Source: Alishewanella aestuarii B11 (GTDB taxonomy: Bacteria > Pseudomonadota > Gammaproteobacteria > Enterobacterales > Alteromonadaceae). From it: a DNA stretch of 64,000 bases. Where the stretch lies: NCBI RefSeq assembly GCF_000280055.1, contig NZ_ALAB01000005.1, positions 124,001 to 188,000 of the forward strand. Direction: 5' to 3'. Of the stretch, positions 54,859 through 64,000 are shown piece after piece (the first letter of the stretch is position 1; each line of letters opens with the position of its first letter). Below the pieces are notes generated by a model that saw nothing but the letters and a program-made list of their open reading frames with translations, had not been told where the DNA came from and did no database searches. The translations under genes and the position numbers were made by a program.

Positions 54859-56229
54859 CTAGGTTGAGGTTCGTTGCTGTTCACGTTGCTGTAATTTCTT
54901 GCCGACAATCAGCAATAAGCACAAGCCGGGGATCACCATCAGCGCGGTGATCACAAAGAACAACGCCCAGTTACCTGCTAAGGCATCGACCAACTCACCA
55001 CTAAAGGACGCCAGCGTGGTACGGCCAAGATTGCCTAATGACGCCAGTAAGGCGTACTGCGTAGCAGTAAAGGCGCGGCCGGTCAGCCAGGTCAGGAATG
55101 AGACAAAGGCCACTGTAGAAAACGCTGCGGTAAAGTTATCTACCAGAATAGCGGCAATAAACAGCTCCGGTTTCGGCCCTGCCAGCGCAATCCAGGCAAA
55201 CATCAGATTACTGGCTGCCATCGCCACACCGCCGATAAAGAGGCCGCGGATAATACCAAAACGGATATTGATAGCACTGCCAATCAGGGTAAAACCAATA
55301 GTCGCCACCCAGCCAACCAGCTTGGAGTATTCTGCGATCTGTTCGTTGCTAAATCCCACTTCTTTATAAAACTGGATCGACATCCGGCCCAAAAAGGCTT
55401 CACCAATCTTAAATAAGAACACAAAGCTGAGGATAAGGATGGCCAGTTGCCAGCCATTACGGCGGAAAAACTCCACAAAGGGTTCAAATACCGTAACCGA
55501 TAACCAGACCAGGTAGGGTTTGCCGGCGGTGCGGCCCAGCGATGCCTGATAACGCGCGGCGGCAGCTTGCTGTAACTGCTCACGTTCTGTGTTTGGTTCG
55601 CGGCTGAGCAGGGTAAATATCATCAACAAAGCGATCAGCGCGGCCATACCCAGATAGACCGCCGGCCAGCCATACTGATCGGCATGGCTAAACGCCAGAT
55701 AGCCCGGCAGTGAATAGCCGGTCCACCAGCCAATTACTCCCATTGCTGCCGCCGGAGCCACCCGATTGGTGTCATCGCCAATCAGCTCAATCCGGTAGGC
55801 GTCGATCGCCACATCCTGGGTTGCGGACGCCAGGGCAATGGTCATCGCCAATAGCGAGGTAAATAGCAGACTTTCACCAGGGTTAGTGTAGGCAATCGCC
55901 AGCGTAGCGAACAGCATCAGGCTTTGCATTAGCAGGATCCAGCTGCGTCTTTGTCCTAACCAGTTTCCCAGCAGTGGTAGCTTCACCCGGTCCAACAAGG
56001 GTGCCCACAAAAAATTCAGCGCATAAACCACAAAGATGGAGCCAAAATAGCCGATAGCTGCCCGGGACAGGCCTGCGTCGTTCAGCCAGCCACTCATATT
56101 GGAGCCAATCAATACCCAGGGAAAGCCGGAAGCACAGCCCATAAAAAAAATAAACAGCAACCGGATATCCTGATAACTGGCAAGCGCCTGGCGCCAGCTT
56201 TGTGCCGCACCTTGTTGTTTTGAGAGCAT
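54859..56229 (-). CDS. ampG: AmpG muropeptide permease
   Basis: AmpG is an inner-membrane MFS transporter that imports anhydromuropeptides for recycling. The 456-residue protein has twelve or more helices and AmpG features: FFMGCASGFPWVLIGSNMSGWLNDAGLSRAAIGYFG, ATQDVAIDAYRIELI and GWWTGYSLPGYLA. It lies downstream of yajG, a cyclophilin gene and an unknown gene on the same strand, recalling the E. coli yajG-ampG pair. Mpl in this window uses the imported tripeptide. Confidence 0.94.
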   Translation of the reverse strand: MLSKQQGAAQSWRQALASYQDIRLLFIFFMGCASGFPWVLIGSNMSGWLNDAGLSRAAIGYFGSIFVVYALNFLWAPLLDRVKLPLLGNWLGQRRSWILLMQSLMLFATLAIAYTNPGESLLFTSLLAMTIALASATQDVAIDAYRIELIGDDTNRVAPAAAMGVIGWWTGYSLPGYLAFSHADQYGWPAVYLGMAALIALLMIFTLLSREPNTEREQLQQAAAARYQASLGRTAGKPYLVWLSVTVFEPFVEFFRRNGWQLAILILSFVFLFKIGEAFLGRMSIQFYKEVGFSNEQIAEYSKLVGWVATIGFTLIGSAINIRFGIIRGLFIGGVAMAASNLMFAWIALAGPKPELFIAAILVDNFTAAFSTVAFVSFLTWLTGRAFTATQYALLASLGNLGRTTLASFSGELVDALAGNWALFFVITALMVIPGLCLLLIVGKKLQQREQQRTST

Positions 56230-56310
56230 AAAAAAACCTTGCAGAGAATTGAGGCTGACCTTAACAGAGACTAAGGCGGCGGCAAAGCCTTTTGGTTGCA
56301 GAAAATTAGC

Positions 56311-56634
56311 TTAAAGTGGGCGTAAACCAACGCAATCGGCCGGGCGCTGGCCTTTGCCGGCCAGATAACCGAGGCAGTGTTGCAGCCGGCGCTTCAGTTG
56401 TCGGTCGGCGCGTAATTGCTGTTCCGGCCAATATTCCAGTTGATGCAGCAAATGCCAGAACACCCGCTCCTGATAACTGGGCGGCCAGGCAGGGCGTACC
56501 GGCAGCGCAGCCCATTCCTCCAGCGTATCCCAGATAAACAGATGCAATTCTGCCTGCGGCAATTGACCACGCAAAAAGCGTGAGGCATAAAAAACCAGCT
56601 GGCGGGATTTTTGCTCAATAAAACCTTGCGGCAT
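56311..56634 (-). CDS. Conserved-looking soluble protein, unknown
   Basis: I do not recognise this 107-residue protein. It has no signal peptide or membrane segment, and is rich in Leu, Gln, Arg and Trp (HLFIWDTLEEWAALPV, ERVFWHLLHQLEYWP). It is probably helical and cytoplasmic. The ATG has GGAG 7 bases upstream. It lies between ppiA-like and ampG genes on the same strand and may belong to that transcript. Confidence 0.7.
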   Translation of the reverse strand: MPQGFIEQKSRQLVFYASRFLRGQLPQAELHLFIWDTLEEWAALPVRPAWPPSYQERVFWHLLHQLEYWPEQQLRADRQLKRRLQHCLGYLAGKGQRPADCVGLRPL

Positions 56635-56750
56635 GCTCCTGCTCCGGTCTGCTGACCTTTGCCACAGTATAGTGCAGAAACGCTGACCCTGCTGGGCCAG
56701 CGGCGTTTTTTCTACAGCTTAATCGGGAGTAGAATAGCGTCTTGAGGCTG

Positions 56751-57329
56751 CTATTCCTGCGGCAGCAGTACGACCATTTTCAGGATAATCGGCTCTTTTG
56801 GTACATCCGGCCAGCCCAGTTGCTCTGAGACGTCGGTTTCGATTTGTTGAATTTTTTCCAGCACGTCCATACCGGAAACCACCTGACCAAACACTGTATA
56901 GCCCCAGCGACTGCCAGGATCCAGGCTTGGGTTATCGTTCAGATTAAAATAGAACTGGCTATCAGCACTGTGCGGATCGCTTTGTCTGGCCATGGCAATG
57001 CTGCCCAGCTGATTTTTTAAGCCGTTGCCGGACTCATTAAAAACCGGCTTTAAGGTCTCGATTGCTTTGAAGTCCGGGTTATAGCCGCCGCCCTGCAGCA
57101 CAAAACCTGGGATCAGGCGGTGGAACACCGTATTGTTGTAACTGTTCTTCTTCACATAGCTAAGAAAGTTATTAACCGTTAATGGCGCCCGGCTGCGGTC
57201 CAGCTCGACCACGATGTCGCCATGCGAGGTTATTAGCTGCACTTTAGGAAACAGATTATCCGGTTGCATAAACTGCCCGGCTGATAAGGCCGGGCTTAGC
57301 AGCAATAAGCAGCAAAGCAGAATACGCAT
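56751..57329 (-). CDS. Periplasmic cyclophilin-type peptidyl-prolyl isomerase
   Basis: This 192-residue protein is a PpiA-like prolyl isomerase with a signal peptide (LLCCLLLLSPALSAGQF, residues 3-19). The cyclophilin core has NNTVFHRLIPGFVLQGGGY, GSIAMARQSDPHSADSQFYFNL and GYTVFGQVVSGMDVL. It should fold proteins in the periplasm. It lies 12 bases after yajG, so they are probably in one operon. Confidence 0.93.
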   Translation of the reverse strand: MRILLCCLLLLSPALSAGQFMQPDNLFPKVQLITSHGDIVVELDRSRAPLTVNNFLSYVKKNSYNNTVFHRLIPGFVLQGGGYNPDFKAIETLKPVFNESGNGLKNQLGSIAMARQSDPHSADSQFYFNLNDNPSLDPGSRWGYTVFGQVVSGMDVLEKIQQIETDVSEQLGWPDVPKEPIILKMVVLLPQE

Positions 57330-57341
57330 CTGTGACCTCCG

Positions 57342-57893
57342 TTAATTCAGGGCATCTTTCCAGGCCGGGTCCTGCAGCAGCTGATTTAATACCTGCTCGG
57401 TAAGGACCCGTAATTCGCGCTCAACGGCAGCCAGGTCAACTTTTAACGGCGAGGTAAAGTTACTGTCACCGGCATAGGACTTGGTAAAGGACCCATTATC
57501 ACTTTGGATAAAAACCGTCATTGTTACCTGGTTAGTGACCTGATGATCCAGCGGCCGTTGAATTACATTAGATTGCAATTGATTGATCTGGATTTTCATC
57601 TGTACCGGACTCTGGCTATTCAGCGTCGCACCTTTTTCCTGTAACGCAGCGGCTACCGTTTGTTCCAATTGGGCGCGCACATCATTGCTGGTGCGGTAGT
57701 GCTGTTCATTGCTGCCCTGGCGGATGGTCAGCGTCTGAGCTCTGGGGCGAAGATCGACCAGTGCAAAACTAAATACCTTGCCGTTTAGCTCCATTTGCTG
57801 CGGCCAGAAGATCTGGGGTGCCACAATAAAAGACGGCACCTGGGTGGCACAGCCAGCCAGCAGTATTGCCAGCGTCAGCCATAAATAGCGCAT
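57342..57893 (-). CDS. yajG: YajG family lipoprotein
   Basis: This 183-residue lipoprotein (lipobox LAGC, Cys15) is a YajG-like protein of unknown function. It has FSFALVDLRPRAQTLTIRQGS, and a later VTMTVFIQSDNGSFTKSYAGDSNF segment. In E. coli yajG is next to ampG; here ampG lies two genes further on the same strand. It starts 3 bases after the rlmG stop. Confidence 0.82.
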   Translation of the reverse strand: MRYLWLTLAILLAGCATQVPSFIVAPQIFWPQQMELNGKVFSFALVDLRPRAQTLTIRQGSNEQHYRTSNDVRAQLEQTVAAALQEKGATLNSQSPVQMKIQINQLQSNVIQRPLDHQVTNQVTMTVFIQSDNGSFTKSYAGDSNFTSPLKVDLAAVERELRVLTEQVLNQLLQDPAWKDALN

Positions 57894-57895
57894 AG

Positions 57896-59053
57896 TTAAC
57901 TCCTTTTGGTGGACTCTAGAATAATAAATTTCGGGTTAGCCGCTAATTGCCGGCAGTTACCAAAGCATTTTGCCAGTTGTTGACGGTAAGGCAAATGGCG
58001 GTTGGCGACAATTCTGATTTTACCACCGGGTTTTAATACCCGTTTGGCGTCGTAAAACATCTGACTGGCAATATGGGTGGTCACTGCAGCCTGCTGATGA
58101 AAGGGTGGATTACAGAGTACCCAGTCGGCACTGTTATCGGCTTGCTGGCTCAGACAATCATCGACCACAAAGCGGCAACGCGATAGCGCGGCAGGAAAAT
58201 TTTCTGCCACACTGAGCCGGGCCGATTCGACGGCCATATAAGATTCGTCCGTCAGTAGCAGCTGACAGTCTGCTTGCTGCGCGAGGAGCTGCAGGCTTAA
58301 CATGCCGTTACCACAGCCTAAATCAATGACCTGTTGTCCGGCTGTGACCGTGGGTAAATGTTGCAGAAAAAAGCGGGCGCCGATATCCGGTTTGTCGCGG
58401 GCGAACACATTGGCATGATTCACCAGCATAAAGCCGGTTTCAGGCAAGGGCCAGCGGCTTGGATAATCCGGGGCAGTATGTGGTAATCCCGGCTGCCATT
58501 GGCAATCCAGGTAACGGCACTTGCGCAGGGTTAGCGAGGCCTGAGTCGGACCGATATAGCGGGCAAAAATGGCCAATACGTTGCGGTGAATATCTTTGGC
58601 TTTGGCGGCAATCAGCAGCTGGGTATTGGCGCTGAGTACCTGACTCAGTGCTGACAGTTGCCAGGCCAGATAACTGTGATTAGCCGGTAGTTTTAGCAAT
58701 ACCAAATCGGGGGCAGCGGGCAAGCTATCCAGACTGGTCAATTCGGTAATGCCTTCCAGCGTCAGGCCATTTTGTTGCCGGTTATGGCGGCAGGCCTGCT
58801 GGGCGATATAGGAGTCTTGCACCAGATATTGCTGACTGTTGCCAAGCGCGCAGGACAGAGCACCAAAGCTATCATTTAAAATCAGGATCTTGGCGACTCT
58901 GCCACTGGCGGTGATAGCGCTTAACGCGGGTAGGGCGCGATCCAGTAACAGTTCATCAGCGGCATCCCAGGCCTGTAAACTGTGATTAGGCTGTTGTAGT
59001 GGCCAACGTGCCAGTTGCAACTGTAAGTCAGCGCGGGTAAACAGAGTATTCAT
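57896..59053 (-). CDS. rlmG: 23S rRNA (guanine-1835 N2)-methyltransferase
   Basis: RlmG methylates G1835 of 23S rRNA. The 385-residue protein has an N-terminal inactive methyltransferase-like domain and a C-terminal catalytic domain with the SAM motif VIDLGCGNGMLSL and the N2-guanine motif NPPFHQQAA. It starts the minus-strand run rlmG-yajG-cyclophilin, and is divergent from alkB. Confidence 0.93.
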   Translation of the reverse strand: MNTLFTRADLQLQLARWPLQQPNHSLQAWDAADELLLDRALPALSAITASGRVAKILILNDSFGALSCALGNSQQYLVQDSYIAQQACRHNRQQNGLTLEGITELTSLDSLPAAPDLVLLKLPANHSYLAWQLSALSQVLSANTQLLIAAKAKDIHRNVLAIFARYIGPTQASLTLRKCRYLDCQWQPGLPHTAPDYPSRWPLPETGFMLVNHANVFARDKPDIGARFFLQHLPTVTAGQQVIDLGCGNGMLSLQLLAQQADCQLLLTDESYMAVESARLSVAENFPAALSRCRFVVDDCLSQQADNSADWVLCNPPFHQQAAVTTHIASQMFYDAKRVLKPGGKIRIVANRHLPYRQQLAKCFGNCRQLAANPKFIILESTKRS

Positions 59054-59085
59054 AACAACCTATTCAGAACAGAGAGGGAGCTATT

Positions 59086-59706
59086 TTGACACGAGCCACC
59101 CCCAGCGACAACCGCAATCAGCAACGGCAATGCTTTAGTTTACCGCAGGCTGAACTGCAGCTTTGGCCGGCATTTTTGCCGGCCACGGCGGCAGATCAAC
59201 TACAGCAAGTGTTAAGTCAGCAGTTAGCCTGGCAGCGTGCCAGCATCCGGCTTTATGGTAAGGCAGTGCCAATCCCAAGGCGGCAGGTGTGGATGGGGGA
59301 GCCCCACTGTCAATATCGTTACTCGGGCACCGACTTTTTACCAGAGCCCTGGCATCCGGCAGTCAAGTCGCTGGCGTTGCAGCTAAGTCAGGCCTTACAG
59401 CTGCCGTTTAATTGTGTGTTGTTAAATCAGTACGCCGATGGTCAGGATCATATGGGCTGGCATGCTGATAATGAGCCGGAACTGGGTGTTGCGCCGCAAA
59501 TTGCTTCGGTCAGTCTGGGCTATCCGCGCCGCTTTGATTTAAAACATCGTGAGCTGGGCTGTCAGCTGCAGCTGATGCTGCCGCACGGCAGCTTGCTGTT
59601 GATGGCGGGCGAATGTCAGCAATACTGGCAGCATCGCTTACCGAAGCAGGCGGCGGCGAATACGGAGCGGATCAATCTGACCTTTCGATACATAGCGTCA
59701 AAATAA
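59086..59706 (+). CDS. AlkB-like 2-oxoglutarate-dependent dioxygenase
   Basis: This 206-residue protein is an AlkB-family Fe(II)/2-oxoglutarate dioxygenase, likely repairing alkylated DNA or RNA bases. The iron-binding His and Asp are in GWHADNEPELG, the second His in YWQHRLPK, and the 2-oxoglutarate Arg segment is RINLTFR. The form (PRRQVWMGEPHCQYRYSG) resembles ALKBH2/3-type proteins more than E. coli AlkB. It starts with TTG, with GGGAG 5 bases upstream. No ada-like gene is near. Confidence 0.9.
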   Translation: MTRATPSDNRNQQRQCFSLPQAELQLWPAFLPATAADQLQQVLSQQLAWQRASIRLYGKAVPIPRRQVWMGEPHCQYRYSGTDFLPEPWHPAVKSLALQLSQALQLPFNCVLLNQYADGQDHMGWHADNEPELGVAPQIASVSLGYPRRFDLKHRELGCQLQLMLPHGSLLLMAGECQQYWQHRLPKQAAANTERINLTFRYIASK

Positions 59707-59767
59707 TTATTTTTATAATGCCGTTATCAGCTTAGCCAAGATCCAGCTGCTGTAGCTTGATCGACTG

Positions 59768-59796
59768 GGGACAAAGCGGTCGGCTTTGACTAAAAT
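59768..59796 (+). promoter_or_regulatory. Putative promoter of bolA, sigma-S-like -10
   Basis: GGGACA (59768-59773) and TAAAAT (59791-59796) are 17 bases apart. The -10 region CTAAAATTAA resembles the sigma-S type CTA-A-TTAA. E. coli bolA is sigma-S dependent. By eye only. Confidence 0.35.
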
Positions 59797-59828
59797 TAAG
59801 TTCAGGACGCCAACAGGAGCTGGACAAG

Positions 59829-60158
59829 ATGTTAATCCATACTGCAATAGAGCAAAAATTACTGGATGCTTTTAACCCTATTCATCTGGACGTAGTCAAT
59901 GAGAGTGCCAACCATAATGTGCCGCCGGGTTCGGAATCGCATTTTAAGGTGGTGATTGTGACCCCGCAGTTTGAAGGCATGCGCTTATTACAGCGCCACC
60001 GTGCCGTAAATGCCATTGTCGCGGAAGAGCTGGCTGAGAAAATCCATGCCCTGGCTTTACATACTTACACGCCGTCGGAATGGTACGAATATTATGCGGA
60101 AAAGCCGCCGGTTTCGCCGAAGTGCTTTGGTGGCAGTAAAGCCGAAAAAGCGTCCTGA
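59829..60158 (+). CDS. bolA: BolA family protein
   Basis: BolA is a stress-induced regulator that pairs with monothiol glutaredoxin through an Fe-S cluster. The 109-residue protein has HLDVVNESANHNVPPGSESHFKVVIV with the conserved His residues, and FEGMRLLQRHRAV. It begins with AGGAG 9 bases upstream. It is encoded between alkB and fabV. Confidence 0.95.
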   Translation: MLIHTAIEQKLLDAFNPIHLDVVNESANHNVPPGSESHFKVVIVTPQFEGMRLLQRHRAVNAIVAEELAEKIHALALHTYTPSEWYEYYAEKPPVSPKCFGGSKAEKAS

Positions 60159-60244
60159 GCACGATTTTTGCTGATCCGACCTGTTTTTAGCGGTAAAGTT
60201 TTACACTAGCGACACTTTTCATAAAGACAACAACAGGATTGGCT

Positions 60245-61438
60245 ATGGTTATTCAACCAAAGATTCGTGGTTTTATCTGTACTAACGCACACCCGGTTGG
60301 CTGTGCGGAGCATGTAAAAGAGCAAATTGCTTATGTTAAGCAGCAGGGGCCGGTAAGCGGTGGTCCAAAGAATGTGCTGGTGATCGGCGCCTCTACCGGT
60401 TATGGCCTGGCCTCACGCATTACTGCCGCCTTTGGTTCAGGTGCCGCGACCCTGGGTATTTTCTTTGAAAAAGAACCGACTGAGGGTAAAACCGGTTCTG
60501 CCGGTTGGTATAACACTGCCGCCTTTGAAGCTGCTGCCGATGCTGAAGGTTTATGGAACAAGCACTTAAACGGCGATGCCTTTACCGATGAGTTAAAAGC
60601 CAAAGCGATTGATTTGATCCGTCACGAAATGGGGAAAATTGATCTGGTGGTGTACAGTCTGGCCGCACCACGGCGTAAAGATCCGGTGAGCGGTGAGGTG
60701 TACAGCTCGGTACTCAAACCTATTGGTCAGGCCTATACCGCCAAGAATCTGAATACGTCGAAGCGTGAAATTGAAGAGGTGTCGGTAGAGCCGGCTAATG
60801 ACGAAGAAATCTTTAATACCGTTAAGGTGATGGGTGGCGAAGATTGGGAGCGTTGGCTGGATCAACTGCATGCCGCCGGTGTGTTAGCAGACAACTGTCA
60901 GACGGTAGCTTATACCTATATTGGTAAGGAACTCACCTGGCCAATCTACGGCAAGGCGACAATCGGCAAGGCAAAAGAAGATCTGGATCGCGCTGCCGCT
61001 GCCATTACCGCTAAGCTCAGTGCGCAGCAGGGTAAAGCCTATGTTGCGTCATTAAAAGCCCTGGTGACTCAAGCCAGTTCGGCTATTCCAATTATGCCGC
61101 TGTATATCTCGCTGTTGTATCGAGTGATGAAAGCTGAGGGTACCCATGAAGGCTGTATTGAACAGATTAATGGTTTGTTCCGCCAGGGCTTATATGCGAC
61201 AGCCCCGCAACTGGACGATGCCGGCCGGTTACGGATGGACGGCAAAGAACTAAGCGATCATGTGCAGCAGGCGGTGAAAGACTTATGGGGCCAGGTCACG
61301 ACAGACACCATCGATAGTCTGACCGATTATGTCGGCTACCATAATGAGTTTTTACGTTTGTTCGGCTTTGGCTACCAGCATGTGGATTACGAGGCGGATG
61401 TGTCACCGCTGAGTCCATTACAGCATCTGGTCAATTAG
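60245..61438 (+). CDS. fabV: Enoyl-ACP reductase FabV
   Basis: FabV is an NADH-dependent trans-2-enoyl-ACP/CoA reductase of fatty acid synthesis, replacing or adding to FabI, and known to resist triclosan. The 397-residue protein starts [19 protein letters not shown] and has [32 protein letters not shown] and [18 protein letters not shown], with the Tyr-x8-Lys spacing of FabV. ATG at 60245 has AGGA 7 bases upstream; an in-frame TTG at 60239 is less likely. A terminator follows. Confidence 0.97.
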   Translation: MVIQPKIRGFICTNAHPVGCAEHVKEQIAYVKQQGPVSGGPKNVLVIGASTGYGLASRITAAFGSGAATLGIFFEKEPTEGKTGSAGWYNTAAFEAAADAEGLWNKHLNGDAFTDELKAKAIDLIRHEMGKIDLVVYSLAAPRRKDPVSGEVYSSVLKPIGQAYTAKNLNTSKREIEEVSVEPANDEEIFNTVKVMGGEDWERWLDQLHAAGVLADNCQTVAYTYIGKELTWPIYGKATIGKAKEDLDRAAAAITAKLSAQQGKAYVASLKALVTQASSAIPIMPLYISLLYRVMKAEGTHEGCIEQINGLFRQGLYATAPQLDDAGRLRMDGKELSDHVQQAVKDLWGQVTTDTIDSLTDYVGYHNEFLRLFGFGYQHVDYEADVSPLSPLQHLVN

Positions 61439-61456
61439 TCGTATTGACAAAGCCGC

Positions 61457-61480
61457 AAAAACCGCCCGAGGGCGGTTTTT
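61457..61480 (+). terminator. Intrinsic terminator after fabV
   Basis: AAAAACCGCC and its complement pair around CGAG, ending in five T, 18 bases after the fabV stop. The 211 bases from here to nqrA hold no supported gene. A TAAAAT at 61552-61557 may be a -10 element of the nqr operon with a weak -35. Confidence 0.88.
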
Positions 61481-61691
61481 CTCTACCCCCGACAGGTGGT
61501 AATTGGCACAGAATTTTTGGTAATACCATGGATAGAAGACGGTATTAGTGCTAAAATTCGCGACTTTAATACGTGTATCTGGTTAACTTTTGTACAATTG
61601 CAGGTGGTGCAAAACGCAAACCAGGTGTGCTGCGCTGGCGCAGCTGAAAAACTAGGCCCTGTTTCTTCCCAAAATAGTAGTGCAAGTACGT

Positions 61692-63029
61692 ATGATAAAA
61701 CTCAAAAAAGGCTTGGACATTCCCCTTGCAGGCAGTCCTAAACAAGAGATCACTACGGGCAATGCCATTACTACTGTCGCCGTACTCGGCGAAGAGTATG
61801 TAGGTATGCGTCCGACCATGGCGGTCGAAGTGGGTGACAGCGTGAAAAAAGGTCAGGTGCTTTTCGAAGATAAGAAAAACCCTGGCGTGAAATTCACAGC
61901 TCCGGCAGCTGGTACGGTGAAGGAAATCAATCGTGGCGCCAAACGCGTACTGCAATCGGTAGTGATTGCGGTGTCAGGCGATGCGGCTGAGACTTTCACG
62001 CAGTATCCGGCCGAGCAACTGGCTACCCTGAGTGCAGAACAGGTAAAACAAAACCTGGTTGATTCGGGTTTATGGGTTGCCTTCCGTACCCGGCCCTTTT
62101 CCCAATCTCCGGCCATTGACAGTACGCCACGTGCTATCTTCGTCAATGCAATGGACACCAATCCGTTGGCCGCCGATCCTGCAGTGATAATCAATGCCGA
62201 TGCCGAAGCCTTTAAGCAAGGTTTAACGGTGATCTCGCGCTTAACCGACGGTAAGACTTACCTGACTAAAAAAGCGGGTAGCAGTATCCCTAGCGTCAGC
62301 CAGGTTACTGTCGCTGAGTTTGACGGCCCACACCCGGCTGGTCTGGTTGGTACCCATATCCATTTCCTGGATGGTGCTGGCGCCAAGAAGGTTGTTTGGC
62401 ACCTTGGCTATCAGGACGTTATTGCCATCGGTAAGCTGTTTACCACCGGTCAGCTGCACAGTGAGCGTGTGGTTGCTTTGGCTGGTCCTGTAGTGAAAAA
62501 TCCACGTTTGGTGAAAACCGTACTGGGTGCGTCGACCGCTGAGCTGACAGCCGGTGAACTTGCTGACGGTCAAAATCGTATTATCTCTGGCTCAGTACTG
62601 GCTGGTACTACAGCGCACGGTGTGCACGGTTATTTAGGGCGCTTCCATACTCAGGTTTCAGTGTTGGCGGAAGGCTTTGAAAAACACTTCCTGGGCTGGA
62701 TTGCACCTGGTGCCGAAAAGCACTCAGTAACCCGCGCTTATTTGGGCCATTTAAGCCCGAAAAAGCTGTTCAATCTGACGACCACGACTAACGGTTCGTC
62801 ACGCGCCATGGTACCAATCGGTAACTACGAGCGGGTAATGCCGCTGGATATCCTGCCTACGCTGTTACTGCGTAACCTGATTGCCGGCGACACTGACGAG
62901 GCAGCAACTTTAGGTTGTCTGGAATTGGACGAGGAAGATTTGGCGCTGTGTACCTATGTGTGCCCAGGCAAATATGACTACGGCACCATTCTGCGCAACT
63001 GCTTGACGACCATCCAGAAGGAAGGCTAA
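61692..63029 (+). CDS. nqrA: Na+-translocating NADH:quinone reductase subunit A
   Basis: NqrA is the cytoplasmic, ubiquinone-associated subunit of the six-part Na+-NQR complex, which pumps sodium during NADH oxidation. The 445-residue protein starts [16 protein letters not shown] and has [31 protein letters not shown], all NqrA features. ATG at 61692 matches the family; an in-frame GTG lies 12 bases upstream and there is no clear Shine-Dalgarno. nqrB follows after 2 bases. Confidence 0.97.
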   Translation: MIKLKKGLDIPLAGSPKQEITTGNAITTVAVLGEEYVGMRPTMAVEVGDSVKKGQVLFEDKKNPGVKFTAPAAGTVKEINRGAKRVLQSVVIAVSGDAAETFTQYPAEQLATLSAEQVKQNLVDSGLWVAFRTRPFSQSPAIDSTPRAIFVNAMDTNPLAADPAVIINADAEAFKQGLTVISRLTDGKTYLTKKAGSSIPSVSQVTVAEFDGPHPAGLVGTHIHFLDGAGAKKVVWHLGYQDVIAIGKLFTTGQLHSERVVALAGPVVKNPRLVKTVLGASTAELTAGELADGQNRIISGSVLAGTTAHGVHGYLGRFHTQVSVLAEGFEKHFLGWIAPGAEKHSVTRAYLGHLSPKKLFNLTTTTNGSSRAMVPIGNYERVMPLDILPTLLLRNLIAGDTDEAATLGCLELDEEDLALCTYVCPGKYDYGTILRNCLTTIQKEG

Positions 63030-63031
63030 TC

Positions 63032-64000
63032 ATGAGCTTAAAGCATTTTTTAGAGCGCATTGAGCCGCAATTTGAAAAAGGCGGCAAATACGAAAAGTGG
63101 TACGCCTTATACGAGGCTGTAGCGACAGTGCTGTATACGCCTGGCTACGTTACCAAAAACGGCACTCATGTGCGCGACAGTATCGATCTGAAGCGGATTA
63201 TGATTTTCGTTTGGTTAGCCTTGTTCCCGGCACTGTTCTTCGGCATGTATAACATCGGCCATCAGGCAGCACTGGCGCTGGCGCAGGGTTTTGCGACGCC
63301 GGATACCTGGCAGGTAGCGATTTTCTCAGCCTTAGGCGGTGAATTAACTGCTGACTCCGGCTGGGGTAGCAAGATGTTCTACGGTGCCGTCTGGTTCTTA
63401 CCTATTTACGCCGTAACTTTTATTGTCGGTGGTTTCTGGGAAGTTTTATTTGCCTCTGTCCGTAAGCATGAAGTGAACGAAGGTTTCTTTGTCAGTTCAA
63501 TCCTGTTTGCGTTAATTCTGCCCGCCACTATTCCGTTGTGGCAGGTTGCGCTGGGTATCACCTTCGGTGTCGTTGTTGCCAAAGAAGTCTTTGGTGGTAC
63601 AGGCCGTAACTTCCTGAACCCGGCACTGGCTGGTCGTGCTTTCCTGTTCTTTGCTTACCCGGCACAAATTTCCGGTGATGCGGTATGGACTGTTGCTGAC
63701 GGTTATTCAGGCGCCACCTGGCTGAGTAAAGCGCAGATGGGCGAACTGGACTATGCTGCTAACACCCAACTGTGGTGGGATGCGTTCCTGGGCTTTATTC
63801 CGGGTTCAGTCGGTGAAACCTCTGTGTTAGCGCTGTTAATCGGTGGTCTGGCGCTGATTTACTTCCGCATTGCGTCCTGGCGTATTGTGCTGGGTGTGAT
63901 GGTCGGTATGATCCTGACCAGCTACCTGTTTAATGCTATTGGTTCGAACACTAACCCGCTGTTTGCTATGCCGTGGCACTGGCATCTGGTGCTGGGTGGG
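63032..64000 (+). CDS. nqrB: Na+-translocating NADH:quinone reductase subunit B (3' truncated by window)
   Basis: NqrB is a membrane subunit of Na+-NQR that carries a covalent FMN and riboflavin. The first 323 codons are present and open to the window edge; the family length is about 400. It has [24 protein letters not shown], several helices, [23 protein letters not shown] and [10 protein letters not shown], in which the Thr of SGAT is the FMN attachment site. The GGAAGG Shine-Dalgarno lies in the end of nqrA. Confidence 0.97.
   Translation, partial: MSLKHFLERIEPQFEKGGKYEKWYALYEAVATVLYTPGYVTKNGTHVRDSIDLKRIMIFVWLALFPALFFGMYNIGHQAALALAQGFATPDTWQVAIFSALGGELTADSGWGSKMFYGAVWFLPIYAVTFIVGGFWEVLFASVRKHEVNEGFFVSSILFALILPATIPLWQVALGITFGVVVAKEVFGGTGRNFLNPALAGRAFLFFAYPAQISGDAVWTVADGYSGATWLSKAQMGELDYAANTQLWWDAFLGFIPGSVGETSVLALLIGGLALIYFRIASWRIVLGVMVGMILTSYLFNAIGSNTNPLFAMPWHWHLVLGG

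Overview
The window is core chromosome of a gammaproteobacterium, most likely an Alteromonadales/Chromatiaceae relative such as Rheinheimera, Alishewanella or Arsukibacterium. This placement is inferred from gene content and order, not from a database search. The clues are MotX (sodium-driven polar flagellum), Na+-NQR, FabV, PanP, the TIGR04219-type outer-membrane barrel, DUF2333/DUF2959/DUF3369 proteins, and E. coli-like or Vibrio-like gene order. I saw no tRNA, rRNA, transposase, prophage or CRISPR array, and no gap between genes exceeds 300 bases.

Layout. (1) 1-8.7 kb: hflK-hflC, a kynureninase-like PLP enzyme, purA, motX, rnr, rlmB. This is the E. coli hfl-purA-rnr-rlmB block with motX between purA and rnr, as in Vibrio. 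(2) 8.8-10.9 kb: an S41-family protease lipoprotein overlapping a small lipoprotein gene. (3) 11.0-15.1 kb: rpsF-priB-rpsR-rplI, dnaB, alr. (4) 15.1-24.6 kb, the most lineage-specific part: a CheX-family protein, zur, DUF2798, dusA, two small unknown secreted/membrane proteins, DUF2333, an outer-membrane barrel, a degenerate hybrid sensor kinase and a REC-DUF3369-GGDEF-EAL protein. (5) 24.7-32.6 kb: ppa and fbp (minus), then mpl, ubiX, yadG-yadH, panP and a DUF2959 lipoprotein. (6) 32.6-42.8 kb, all minus: dksA, gluQ, pcnB, folK, panB, panC, DUF72, a MenA-like prenyltransferase and frdABCD. (7) 43-49 kb: pepB, hrpB, mrcB. (8) 49-54 kb: hemL, pyrB, hemJ and a ClC protein (minus), then divergent erpA. 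(9) 54-61.4 kb: a small membrane protein, an XRE regulator, ampG, an unknown protein, a cyclophilin, yajG, rlmG, alkB, bolA, fabV. (10) 61.7-64 kb: nqrA and the first part of nqrB.

How the genes work together. Sections 5-8 follow the E. coli 3-minute region (yadGH-panD-panCB-folK-pcnB-gluQ-dksA-hrpB-mrcB-hemL-clcA-erpA), but panP, an unrelated aspartate decarboxylase, lies where panD would be. It would supply beta-alanine to PanC. The prenyltransferase beside frdABCD fits menaquinol-dependent fumarate respiration. MotX and NQR indicate a sodium economy. mpl, ampG and mrcB cover murein recycling and synthesis, and hemL and hemJ supply tetrapyrrole synthesis.

The best second-look items are: an IscR type-1 operator overlapping the erpA promoter; a probable ATT start codon for pcnB with a well-placed Shine-Dalgarno, as known for E. 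coli pcnB; panP replacing panD; a hybrid kinase lacking its H-box and G1 aspartate; a ClC protein with altered ion-path residues; and a small secreted-protein locus with a sigma-54-like promoter. I found no convincing wholly new defence or mobile system.
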